DNA of 64,000 nt, taken from positions 37,795,511 to 37,859,510 of the forward strand of contig NC_056000.1 of the NCBI RefSeq assembly GCF_018446385.1, written 5' to 3'. How positions within the stretch are numbered: the first letter of the stretch is position 1; the number at the start of each line of letters is the position of its first letter. The translations under genes and the position numbers were made by a program. This document shows, piece by piece, positions 1 through 11,045 of this stretch. The notes below the pieces were generated by a model that was given only the letters and a program-made list of their open reading frames with translations, had not been told where the DNA came from and searched no databases. The DNA is from Zingiber officinale (Eukaryota > Streptophyta > Magnoliopsida > Zingiberales > Zingiberaceae).

Positions 1-2463
1 GTCATACAAAATAAAGTTAGAAAGGAATATTTCCTAAAGTTAAGGATAGTTATCACCAAATATTTTTTTGGATTAATACAAAATAATCAGTTATAGAAGC
101 ATCATATGAGAAGTCAAACATTTTTTTAGGCAAAACACCTAAATAATTTTGGAAGGTTGGCCATTACATATCATTTCCTTTGTCCTTCATTATGGATCAG
201 TAATCTCAGTTCAGCCCAAGTAAACTCCTGCAGGTGCAAGTAATCCCTCTTCTCCTGCTCATGCATGGGACTAGAAGATTTCGGAAACCAAGATCTAAAA
301 GATCATTGCGATATAATTCCATAAAAGATGTTTCCCTAGATAAAATTTGGCCAATCTGTTCAATATGTGGCAAAAATCTTGGCTTTTAGAATTTTTGAAA
401 AAGAGAATCCTATACACAAACCAAAAGCACTATGGATCTTTAAGTATTTCCTTTTCTTGTTCATATTCCTGAATCTTATTCACACTGTAAAAGTACAACC
501 CATATATGTCCAATTTTTAAGTGGTCCAGACAAATGTATGCCATGTTACTATTACCCAATCTAATTCATACTGGAAAAAAGAGAAATCCCAAATACATTC
601 ATGTTCTAAACGTAGTCAGGATCACCACATATGGGGCCACCTATGCATGAGACCACATTGATACAACATTTACAAATGTTGACGTCGTCTTAAGTAGATG
701 GGATCAGGCAATCTATGCAGAATATATGTTAACACCAAATAACCAAAATTGGGGTTGATCCAGACAAATTTTGATTGAACCAAATCAAATAAAAGCCACA
801 TTCTTACTTGCACTGGTCCCGTCTTAAACAATGACTTTTATGATGCTTTTTTACTCTGAGAAGGATTAGTTCCTGTGATTATGAAACAATTATATAAACT
901 ATTTGTCTCGGTGTGATAACTTGTAAATGTTAATATAAACACTTCTTTTGTGATTAGTGCCTGTGATTATGAAACAATTATATAAACTATTTGTCTCGGT
1001 GTGATAACTTGTAAATATTAATATAAACACTTCTTTTGTACAAGTACACATAGTTCTAATTTTTAAAAAAGAGATCCAGATGATCTTAATCGATGTTAGT
1101 ATTCCCTGAATTTTATTTATAGCAGAAAAGGTGATCTCCCAATATATCAATGATCTAAAAGGTAACATATCCAACCACCTATCAATATGAAGCAGGGGAC
1201 TACACCACATATAACAAATCCAAGCTGTATTTAGCTAGGTTTAAAATCATGAGCCATGCCAAAATTTCAATCTTTGACCCGACAATATAATTTTAGTACC
1301 ATATCGTGCTGTGTTAGTATGATTTAAATATTAATTTAATTAAATTATTAATAATCTGATGATTAATTTTCCTTAGTATAAGTTATAACTTTTAATTCTA
1401 TCTTTATTTAATTAATCGTTTGCTTAATAAATAATAAATAAATTAGATTCCTAATACACATTTGTTCTTCTATATATAATGTTGATGAATTTGATCACCT
1501 CAAGCTTCAAAGTTAAAAATGCTTGCAACTAATTAAGTTTTAACTATAATACATAATAAATATTAATTAATGGTAATAATTAAATTATATAATTTTTATC
1601 AAACCAATACCTATGTTTTTGGAATGTCCATACCAAACACCAATACCAATATTGATGGCCATGCTTCCATGAATTTTATTAGTTAATTAGGGACTTTAGA
1701 TTGCTTATCTCACTATTACCAAACTAGACTCTCCTTTACCCTCTGCTTGGAGATGCGGAAAAGAAGGATGGTCTATTTACCTATTGTAAACTAATGGGCG
1801 GGAAAATTAATAAATGCATCCATGAATGATTTTTTTGGGTATTTTTTTGCCTGCCCGAATCAAGCAGAATGAAACTTTCCTTCCCGTCCTCGTCAAGCTA
1901 GATAGCGATGTAGCACAATGGACGAACAAAACACCCTCACCAAAAGGGGTAAACTCTCACACAAAGAAGAGAAGTGAAAATTCAATTAATTCAAAATGAT
2001 TAAACTACACGACTCTAGACTCCTTTTATAGCTTTGACTCAACAATAAATTTGGATATAAATATGCTAAATAAGGGGGGAAAATATAATTTAGTAGGGAT
2101 TATAATGAATTCCCTATTTATTGACTAAATAGAAATACTAGTTACCAAACAACAAATAAATCAAAACTCTCACTTTATTCTTCAATTTGTTTCCTTTTAT
2201 TGCTGAAGTGCTAATTTGGAATTATCTTCAGTTTCTTTTCCTTCAAGTGTTGCCTATTATGATGGTTTATTTCCTTCTTTGCATAAAATAGAGGATTGAA
2301 CAATATGCTACATGCATATGAAGGAAATTATAGAACATTCATTAGTCCAGGGGTTCACATGATTGTATGTGGATTAGGTATGTAGCTAGGAATACCTAGT
2401 GACAGAAAAGAAGCAATGAATATCAGCAATTTTCATGTTTTAAATTGAAAGCACGAATGTACA
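1..2463. other. AT-rich stretch without a recognisable gene
   Basis: No exon, RNA gene or complete transposon was recognised here on either strand. Open frames are short, AT-rich and without known motifs. If the RanBPM-like gene to the right is complete, this stretch would lie inside one of its introns and the remaining exons would be off the left edge. I looked for the continuation of its SPRY domain and for LisH/CTLH-like sequence on the minus strand and did not find it. The one clear structure is the 88-bp tandem duplication listed separately. Confidence 0.5.
864..1039. repeat. 88-bp tandem duplication
   Basis: Positions 864-951 and 952-1039 are two head-to-tail copies of an 88-bp unit that differ at only two positions. 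The unit is AT-rich and noncoding. The near identity suggests a recent local duplication by slippage or unequal exchange. Confidence 0.9.
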
Positions 2464-2469
2464 GCATAC

Positions 2470-5041
2470 TCTTCATTCTTGCTGTGAACAGCTATTGTTG
2501 GATAAAGGGGTCCTTTTATAACCTTTGCAACTGTTCCAATAAGCTTTGCATTCTTCCTGCACAAGAAGCAATGTTGTCGTCATAGCCAAGCCACTAATCA
2601 TCAAGAAGGCAGATGACAAATTGACGTAATAGATGAAAAATTAGTTGGATAAATTATAATAAAAAAGATTAGAGAAAAAATGGCTCTGGCATGCCAAAGT
2701 ATCTCTACTGCTATTAACAAAAAATTATTAAAGGCCATATGTATTCAAACAATGCATGAAAATCAACGAAATATTAATGAAATCATAGCTGAAGAGGAAT
2801 TTGCAAATTGAGAAACTATGTATTGGATAATGAAATGAATTTCCATGTTCTATACAACTTGTCGACTCACGTGAAAAAGAACTCGTGTGTTGCATAATTA
2901 ATGCCAGCACCGACAATATCATTTGTCGTAAATGTTGGCCCAAAAGATTCTCCTTTTCCCTGTCCATGGTAGAGATATCCATCATCCCCATGGTAACCAC
3001 AACTATTGGCTTCCCAGCTGCAGATGAAGTAATAGTTTATGAGAATCCAAAATGCACAATGGATATCACAAAAAGACTTATTTTCAGCAATACTAAACAA
3101 GCAAGAATTTCAACAAAATCACCCAAAAAGAAGTAAAAGTTCATTATGCCATAATAGGATAAAAGAATAGGAGGTCATATAAAACACAGATGAAAATCAA
3201 TAAGAACATGGTTGCAACTTGATCCTGTAGCACACTGGTTATTATAAGAATATTATGGATTACATATTCGTATTTGACACCTCGACCAGAATTTTAGCTA
3301 TCTTCTTTGAATTTTCTCTCACACACTGTTTCACAAATTGACTTCCTTACTGGTGACTAAGAAGTAGATTAGTAAATAAGGCAACAAATTAAGGAAAAGT
3401 TGTCAAATCTATTAAATAAATGTAGGTTTTTCATGAGATATGGCCAAAACATTTAGAAAACAAGATGAACCAAAGGGCAACGTGTAGCTGGCATAAGATT
3501 AACTTTTTAGCCTTTTATACAATAGTCATACTCGGTATCCGATCCAAATGATAATAGTGGATGTTTCATTGCTTGCATCGGCAAAAGTGTTCTCAACACC
3601 TATCAAGACATGTACCCTGCTTTTGAAAGAGGCTATTTCCAGGATTCGAATCCGTGATCTTTTGGTCACAAAGTAACAACTTTACCGTTGCACCAAGGCT
3701 CCCCTTCTTGGTGGTCCTTTATTGAATGCAATATTTATCTCATAATTTATTAAAACACTCAACATAAATCAGTTTGGTATATTTCTAGCTTTAAGATTAA
3801 AGAAGTCACTTTATATTATGTTTCGATTTGAAAGACAAAGATGCTTGTTCATAGTCAACTCAATATTAAGGCTCATATAAACACTATAAAATTGAATAAA
3901 GATTATGGCATCCTAAATTGTGATTTTTTTTTTTCTACACAAAAATTCAAGTTTATTTTGGTAACACTCTTATCAATTAGCACAAAATCATTTATAAAGA
4001 ATGTACACTGAGAAAACTTATCTTGAATATGACTAGTAAATTAATCTAGTACTAACGCAAAAAAAGATTGAGACTTAGATCAGAAATTTAATGTAAACTA
4101 GCAGCCATAAGCATTCATTACACTCTCAGTAACTCAACAAAAATAACAATGTTATCTAATATGTCCTTTCTTTCATAAATATAATTATACATTGTTTTTA
4201 TTCTTTACAATTTAGCAACGGTAACTGCCTAAGGATTTTATCACAAGTCTTTTTTTCAGTATCAAAAACAATCATGGACCTTGAGTCTATTGATTTTTCA
4301 GAGTTCTCTTACAAACACACTGAATGCAACTGACGGGTGATGACTCTATCAGGTCTTGACTAGACGACTACAAAAAAATCCTACGTGTTCGTTCTTTAAT
4401 GTGATTCAAATCGTCATAAAATCTCTAGAATTGTTAACCATATTGCACTACCAGAAAGGTTTTCAACTGACATCTATAAGTTTATTTGAAAAGGCCAAAC
4501 AAGGAAGTTGGATAAGGTTCCAAATTCTATAATTGCTTTGTCATCTCGATAATAATTTGACTAGTTATGGAATTGTCAGAGTTTGAAGCTGAGTGATCCA
4601 GAAGATCTTAAAGATAAACTATCAGTGGTCAAATTAAACATAACAGCAGTTGATAAAGTTAAGTTGATACCCAGGCTGCCGCCGCATCTTGAAGTGCTGC
4701 ATAGTGAAGCCAATCGTGACCTGCCCCTTCTGCCCCGCATTCTTCACCGTCATCTCGAAATAGTATGCCAACCTCCTCGTCGGCGCCGGACAGTCAGCCT
4801 GCACGACGCCAACGTCATGCCCGTGCTGTGGGGTCTCGTTGTAGAGGACCGACATCTTGTCGGTGGATACAATGTGGAACAGGCCAGAGCTGTTGATCGT
4901 GTTCAAATGCGATGGCATCGGCTCCGCCGAATCCATCTCCTCGACCATCTTCTTCCACTCGTCGCTCGATCGCCAGCGAGACGCCAACCGGGAGAGATCA
5001 ATGGGGTTGTTCATCGGTTCTTGATCGATCAACATCAGCAA
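2470..5041 (-). CDS. RanBPM-type SPRY-domain protein, 5' exons only
   Basis: Three exons can be placed on the minus strand: 5041-4671, 3017-2871 and 2556-2470. All introns have GT..AG borders and the phases agree. Joined, they give about 201 residues. An N-terminal segment of roughly 85 residues carries the plant-typical ASRWRSSDEWKKMVEEM stretch. A SPRY domain follows, with YYFEMTV, GFTMQHFKMRRQPGWEANS, YHGDDG, FGPTF, VGAGINYA and finally KGPLYPTIAVHSKNEE. This matches plant Ran-binding protein M homologues, which are scaffold subunits of the CTLH/GID E3 ubiquitin ligase. The last visible donor (GTATGC, from 2469 leftwards) falls inside the SPRY domain. The end of SPRY and the LisH, CTLH and CRA domains were not found in the remaining 2.46 kb. 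The gene therefore either runs off the window through a long intron or is truncated. The start is the first ATG of the open frame; internal ATGs a few codons later are equally possible. Confidence 0.8.
3600..3705 (-). mobile_element. tRNA-derived SINE, Au-SINE-like
   Basis: Read on the minus strand, this begins GGGGAGCCTTGGTGCAACGG, a tRNA-like A box. A B box around GATTCGAATCC and the AGCCTCTTTC..GCAGGGTA body follow. This order matches the Au family of plant tRNA-derived SINEs. The copy appears 3'-truncated or diverged after about 100 bp and I could not identify a target duplication. It lies in intron 1 of the RanBPM-like gene, in the same orientation. It could be mistaken for a tRNA gene, but the acceptor stem cannot pair and the SINE body follows it. 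Confidence 0.7.
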
Positions 5042-5300
5042 TTGTCCAACAAATCAATGATTTAATGCCTCCGATCAAATTTTCCGGGAAATACAGCAGC
5101 ACAAACACGCGGCCACACCCGAATGCACAACCCTAGGGCCGATCGGGTGTTTGTCGATTGCTTTCCGGAGGCCTAGATGGATCGCCGGCGTTCGCCCTCT
5201 CGAAGTGGAAACCCTAATCTCGACGAGAGAGAGAGAGACGGGCGGAGAGGGACGGACCAAGGCGGAGTGTAGAGTAGTAGACGTTGACGAAGGAGCCGTT
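5042..5300 (-). promoter_or_regulatory. 5' UTR and promoter-proximal region of the RanBPM-like gene
   Basis: GC content rises sharply here compared with the AT-rich DNA on both sides, as expected for a transcribed leader. A pure CT run on the gene's strand (about 5223-5236) resembles the pyrimidine-rich leaders common in plant mRNAs. No TATA box or transcription start could be fixed. Confidence 0.4.
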
Positions 5301-7315
5301 CGCCACTAATAAATCGTTTATTTGTTTAGTGACGGGAATGCCCTTATGCGTCCGGAGACCAACAAAAAAGCAATTTGTCCCTACAATTTATCGATTTTTT
5401 TTTTAAAAAATAAATTTTGCTCTTTTAATTTAAGAGATGGATTATCTATTATAAAATAATAACCGAATGAATTTAAAAAAATATCAATTAGATGAGAGAT
5501 ATTAAGAGGTTGTTCTAAGTGGAAATCGACTAAGTGATCTCGAACAAATTCAATCAATTGAAAAAGTATTTTCTATCAACTAGATAGTTAATCGACAAAG
5601 TAATTGATTTATGAAATTTTGCTCAAAAACTAAAAGTCAATTAAATTCCCAAAGAGCTACGAGTCAGCTGACCGGTCGTCTAATTGAAATAGAACAATTG
5701 TTGTAGAGTTTGAAAATAAGATCATCCAACGGATCCTATCCACTTGAGTCAACCAAATGGTGTTAAGTGGACTCAAACAGATTTTAGTCAATTGGATATA
5801 CATTGAGTCGATTGGGTAAAAATAGTTTATGGAATTCGTATCGATTGGAATAGATTTCAATCGATTAGAGAAGTTCAAATAATATTTGTTGGAGCCTTGT
5901 TTCCATAAAATTTGATGGATGAATAATGGTGATTTCTTGAGGTACACTAAACCTTATCATAATTTTAAAAGGTATTAAAAATATATAATTGATTTTTTTT
6001 AATGATTTCTCTTGAAATTATATTTAGAATTGTTTAAACGCACTTGATGGCACCTACATTTCAATGAAGACGAATACTCTGGTCCTCCAATTAAAGGTAG
6101 TAGATTATCCATTGGTCCATAATTTATAGACTAAAGGATCTCACCGCATTCCAATTAGAGTGCTCAGAGATATTGTCTTAGGCATATGCACACCTACTGC
6201 TTAATTCGTGTGTGTGTCTTCTTTAGTCGTGAGGGTTTACTAATGGATAATAGAGTCGATCGGAGATGCCATGAATAGGTGTTATGGGATAAAAGGGTTT
6301 GTAAGTTGCACTCGTTTGATTTAAGTCATACTCTATCAGTCAAAGTAGTTTTCAATATATCTCAACGACTCAGTCAAGGCATCAAAACTAGGTTTGGGTC
6401 CGGTCAACCATCAAAACTAGGTGAACCTAATTTGACATAGTGGGTAGTATTTATTTTTGATCTAGTTCGTCAAAGCTAATAAAGGACACAAATCGTCAGT
6501 CGGCATGTCCCATATCACCCGGGCATCATTCATTTCGGAACCATAAATTAGTCATCGACGAAGGAGACCAATTCCAAGGCACCCAAACCCGACCTAGGTC
6601 ACGTTATACATTTCAGGCTGGTTTAAATATGGATCGCTTGCGCCTTTATTGTCTAGTATACGTGTTATGTGACAGTTGTTGGTTGAACTTCGAACTGATC
6701 GAAAAGAATGGAGATTGCTTTTCAGCGAGCCAAGGAGCAATAGTAATAGAACAGAATAAGTGTGGACAACATCCATACATCAACTCAGAAGTTGCTAGTT
6801 GGCTGCGGGGGCACTGGGGTGAGTGCCACCAGAAGTTACTAGTTGGCTCTTTCGAGACGGTACAGTGATTGAGACATAAGATACTATTATATGAAATCTT
6901 AAAATTGAAACTCAACATATCTGAGCATGTCTTCCCTCATGTCTTGACCACTTGCACTAATAGCTAGTAGTCATCCGTGATTTATCTCCTCTGTGTTGGT
7001 CTGAGGACGGATTGACAGGGGCTCTGGAGACAAGCAAATCGCCTTTTTGCCATAGAATTTGCTAGTTTGGACCCCGAGGTTGTAGTGCACAGTAAGAGTG
7101 CTCAATTATCTCTCAGATATCTATGGATCTATTCTTAGTTACGATATATTTACAAGGATTTTTCCTCAAACTATAATAAACTGTTCGTACTTTTAGATTT
7201 ATCCTAATGATTAATCGAAATTTTACGTTAATTAATTTGAACAGCTAAATGACTGGATTAAAAAAAAATTATTAGTTGGAGTGACAAATATAGTTTGATT
7301 TGGAAAAGCAATGAA
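5300..7315. other. Intergenic, degenerate repeat-like DNA
   Basis: No gene was recognised. From 5480 to 5900 there are repeated ATCGATT/AATCGA-type motifs in an AT-rich background. From about 6330 to 7090 there is sequence of mixed base composition that looks like old LTR-retrotransposon debris, without conserved protein motifs. The last five bases (7316-7320, CTATG) are the left target duplication of Element A. Confidence 0.4.
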
Positions 7316-7320
7316 CTATG

Positions 7321-8376
7321 TGTAGGACCGTTAGATTCGATAGAGGGGGGGGTGAATATCGATTCGAAAAAACAAGAGTTTAAGTGCAGCGGAAAAAGAT
7401 AAAGTAGACACAAATATTTTTACTTCGTTCGGAGCCTGTGACGACTCCTACTCGAAGGCCCGTGGTCCTTGACCACTTTCGTTGGGCAATCACTAGCAAG
7501 TCGAAATATGATTACAGAAAAAGTACAGGAGATGCTATTAATAATAAAGCAATACCGACAAAAAGAAAATTAAACAAAAACCGGAAGAACACTTTTGTCG
7601 GAGCGTTGTTGGCGTCGCACTTGAACGTCGAGCGGCAAGATCAGCAGAAGAGTTCTCAGTCAAAGTTGATTCTGAATCTCCTGTCTGGGGCTTCTTTTAT
7701 ATCCGGCGCTGGATCCCTTCCGGCGCTGGAGTGTGGCGAATCGCCAAATCAAGATGCTCCACGTAGCGACGAGGTGTCGGATACGCCTCCGGCGCCGGAC
7801 CACCTTGTTCCAGAAAGACTCTTTTTTCCTGCAAAACAAGGTTAGTCTGAGGCAAATATATATCCTGTAAAACAAATGGTTAGCACAGTTAAAGTTCAAC
7901 AGATAGATAAAGAGAGTATGACTTAGATTCCGTCTTTCCGAGACTGGAATCTAGTCACGATCTCGACTTAGACATCCGAAATGGATCTAAGCCGGATCGA
8001 CGCCTAATGTCCCTTTCCCGGGAACGCGTCCTCACAGTCACTCCCCTCCAGTGACTTACCTCACTTACCTGCCAGACGTCCGGTCAGCCCGTCGACCCGT
8101 CTGGACTTCTCGCCAAGCGTCCGGTCAGCCTGTCGACCCGCTTGGACTTCTCGCCAGCTATCCGGTCAGCCCGTCGACCCGCTTGGACTTCTCGCCAGCT
8201 ATCCGGTCAGCCCGTCGACCTAGCTGGACTTTTTGCCAAACATCCGGTCAGCCCGTCGACCTGTCTGGACTTTTCCTGCACACTTGATCAAAGTGTCAGA
8301 CAACAACAAAACTAACTTAACCTATTTGTCATTCATCAAAACCTGGGTTAGACCGTTAGTGCTACCCGCACCAACA
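7321..8376 (-). repeat. Element A 3' LTR (left copy)
   Basis: 1056 bp, starting TGTAGGACCG and ending CCGCACCAACA on the plus strand. It aligns by eye with 15010-16161 along its whole length. It is about 96 bp shorter, mostly because it carries fewer units of an internal roughly 40-bp tandem array and lacks several GGGCGCC-rich segments present in the right copy near 15395-15540. Confidence 0.92.
8060..8280. repeat. ~40-bp tandem array inside Element A left LTR
   Basis: About five units of a roughly 40-bp repeat built on CCGGTCAGCCCGTCGACC followed by a GGACTTCTCGCCA-like segment. The array is open in one frame by chance because its unit lacks stop codons. The right LTR has about one more unit (15815-16070). 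Confidence 0.85.
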
Positions 8377-8390
8377 ATCTCCCCCTTTTT
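8377..8390 (-). other. Polypurine tract of Element A
   Basis: Directly inside the 3' LTR the minus strand reads AAAAAGGGGGAGAT. This is the expected site and composition for plus-strand DNA priming in an LTR retrotransposon. The same tract occurs at the matching position of Element D. Confidence 0.85.
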
Positions 8391-9715
8391 GATGGAATGA
8401 CAACTTGGTTTAAGTTAGTGAAAACATATGCAAGAAGCAACATGCATTTGTGTGGTTTTAAAGTTAGTTTGTGTTTTCAAATTGGTTTAGCTAACTTAAC
8501 CACCTAACCCTTCTCCCCCTTTGGCATTCATCAAAAAAAAATGAACAGAGGTAAATAATCATAGTGAAGAGTTACTGTAACAAGTAAAAAAAATATCTAA
8601 GTTTGGTCAAAACTTGAAAGATAAAAGTGTAATTTTTAACACCAAGTAAAAAATAGTCAAGTTGACTTGGGGGAGACAAGTAGTTTTGAAAAGTATAAAT
8701 TTAACGTTAATCAAGTTTAACTCTCAAGCGTGTGGTAATTTTCAAAATAGGTTTTTCAAATTTTTATCTACTTTTTAAAAAGGTAAGTTTTTCAACTTTG
8801 ATTTTTCAAACAAAAAAAAAATTAAGTAATTTTTCAAGAAAATTTTTTTTGTCAAACATTAATTTTTAAGGCTAATTTGATAATAGCTAAATTTTGAAAT
8901 AGTTAACTTTTCAAATCAGGTTTGAAAATCAGGTGGGATTAAGCTTTCACATTTTTCAAATTTTTTGGTTAAATTTAACTTTTTGTAAATCAATGTTCAA
9001 ACATATGTTAGGTTTTAAAAAGCATTTTTCAAACACACAAAATTTGAGTTAATTCTCCCCCTGAACTTGATATTTAACTTTAACCAGCTGTCTAATCAAT
9101 TAGGTACTAACTAGCTATCAGAAGATAGTAGCTTTCACATGGTTAGTCAGATTAAGTTGATTACAAGCAGTCAGTTTTTTGATTTGACTGATTAACTTTA
9201 ATCTGATTAATATCTGAGTTGTATTTAACGTCCAGACTTATGTTGATGCACTGAAATAAGCATCTTAAGTCCAGACAGTTGGCCTATGCATCTCACCCCT
9301 TTCTATGTTTGTCAAACACAAGCAAGGTAAACCTAGGGTGTTGGTGAGATACTCAAAAACTAGTCCTATGGGTACATGCTTTCTAAAGATTCAAAACTAG
9401 TCTAAGGCCAAAACTGTTTTTGAAAATCTAAAAATGGAAAGTTTGAAAACAAACAAGTTTAGCCTATAAGTTGGTAAAATCATTTTTGAAAGTATTTTTG
9501 AAAGATCCTAGCCTATTAAGATAGAACATATTCAATGTAAGTTTGAAATGCCACTAGATAAATCCAAAATATTTTACAAGTAGTGTAGCTACAGAAGTAG
9601 GTCATCACTAAGGCTACTGAGATGATGAAGGGGGTGGTCCAGATCCCAAGGATCGAAGAAGTGCCATCAGCTCAGTGTGTCGGGTGACTCCGGCAACTCG
9701 TAACTCGGCAACCTC
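8391..9715. other. Element A internal noncoding DNA, 3' side
   Basis: AT-rich sequence between the polypurine tract and the second ORF remnant. Runs such as TTTTTCAAATTTT recur between 8570 and 9060, and CTCCCCCT occurs twice. No protein motif was seen. Confidence 0.6.
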
Positions 9716-10745
9716 TCACCGCATGTCCCGATGAAAATCAGAGTTCTCCTGCTGGAGACTCGCCATAGCTCTCTTTAGTCCGGTCATACGGTCGGCTAGA
9801 GTGCGGGGAGCGTGTCGTGGTGCTCGAGCTGGGGGTGGTGGTGGAGCCGGTGCGGCTTCCTCTGGAAATAGTGCGAGCATGAACTCGTCCACCTGTGCTG
9901 GTGCTGTGCCCCCCTCCGCCAAGACATAGTCCCGTCATCTCTATCTATATGGATGCCGGCTAGGAAAAGTTTCGAGCGGCTATAACATCGAACTCGGTCA
10001 TATGGGCAACGTCTCCCCTAGTGACATCAATGTGCAACGAGGACATATAGGCTGTCAGAATGTGACCAAATGGTATATGGACTCGACTGTCAGTCACAAA
10101 TCCAGCTGAATAGATGATGGTGGAGAAGATGTGTAGGCTAATGTCAATGTCTAACCTATGAATCAGGGCATAAAGTAAGAACGAATGGAATGGGCGCATC
10201 ACAGCGATGTCCCGAGTAGTCAGTGGTAAAATGCAAAGGACTACAACCCTATAAAGAGCGTAGTCCGGACTCAAGTTCTCTTCGACCTAAATCGTGTCAC
10301 TGGGATCTCTCTCTCGAAAAATACGAATAAATCGACGAGAGTAATATGTGAGTAGGGATCTTGAACGGTAGATCCCTCGGATAGCACAAAAAGGAGCAAG
10401 TAGATGGACGCAACTCTAAAAACTCTCGGATAGTCGGGAAATGTCTGCCGCCCTAGTGGTATAGGTGAAATCGTCTACTTTTACTAGGTTATTGCAAAAT
10501 TCGACTGACTTATGTTTATTGGACTGGTACATTCGACAAGGTTCGTTAAGTTATAGTAGCCTATAACCTCTAAAGCAGAGGGACATGACCTTAGAAAGAA
10601 CGATCTATCTATGCAGGTAGTCCTTATGGCCTTATAAATGGTGGACTCAAACTTAATCCTAAGTTCGTCTGTGGGAAACCTAGGGTCTGTACTAGCATTG
10701 GAGGGTCCAGCACCAGTATTTGTTCGTTTCTTACTGTTTAAAAGA
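9716..10745 (-). pseudogene. Element A second ORF, degraded (plant-transposon-protein-like)
   Basis: A former reading frame of about 330 codons can be followed on the minus strand through at least three frame changes, near 10500, 10418 and 10275, plus another near 9950. Recognisable pieces in order are FPTDELRIKFESTIYKAIR, EVIGYYNLTNLVE, VKVDDFTYTTRAADISRLSE, SYLLLF-like hydrophobic sequence, and HSFLLYALIHRLDIDISLHI. An acidic Ala/Pro-rich linker and a short coiled-coil-like C-terminus (TLADRMTGLKRAMASLQQEN) follow. The layout resembles the family annotated in plant genomes as 'putative plant transposon protein', which is found in many LTR elements and has no known enzymatic function. It sits 3' of gag, where other copia lineages carry an env-like or extra ORF. 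No catalytic motif is visible. Confidence 0.6.
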
Positions 10746-11045
10746 TATTCTAAGAGAGTTTACAAAGATAATTTCAAATAAAATTTCAGATAGGGGAAGA
10801 GGTTTTACCGAGGAGCTATCGATAAATATAGATCTGACGACCTCGGTTGAATCGCGACAGCGTCTTCACCGTAAGAAAATTTTAGTTAAAAGTACTTTCG
10901 CGCTGAGGTTCGAAGTGAACCTTGGCAAAAGTGAGAGTGAGTGGTGCAAAAATTGGGGGCGCCTGCTGCCCCTTATTTATAGGGGACTCCGGGCGCCCCA
11001 GGGACGCCCGCCCCTGGTTTTTGACTGCATTTTTTTTTTTTTTTT

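Noticed and set aside
3640-3704. tRNA gene-like sequence on the minus strand
   Set aside because: A and B boxes are present, but the acceptor stem cannot pair and the sequence continues into an Au-SINE body.
8051-8287. 78-codon ORF with repeated SGQPVDPLG
   Set aside because: Translation of the ~40-bp LTR tandem array.
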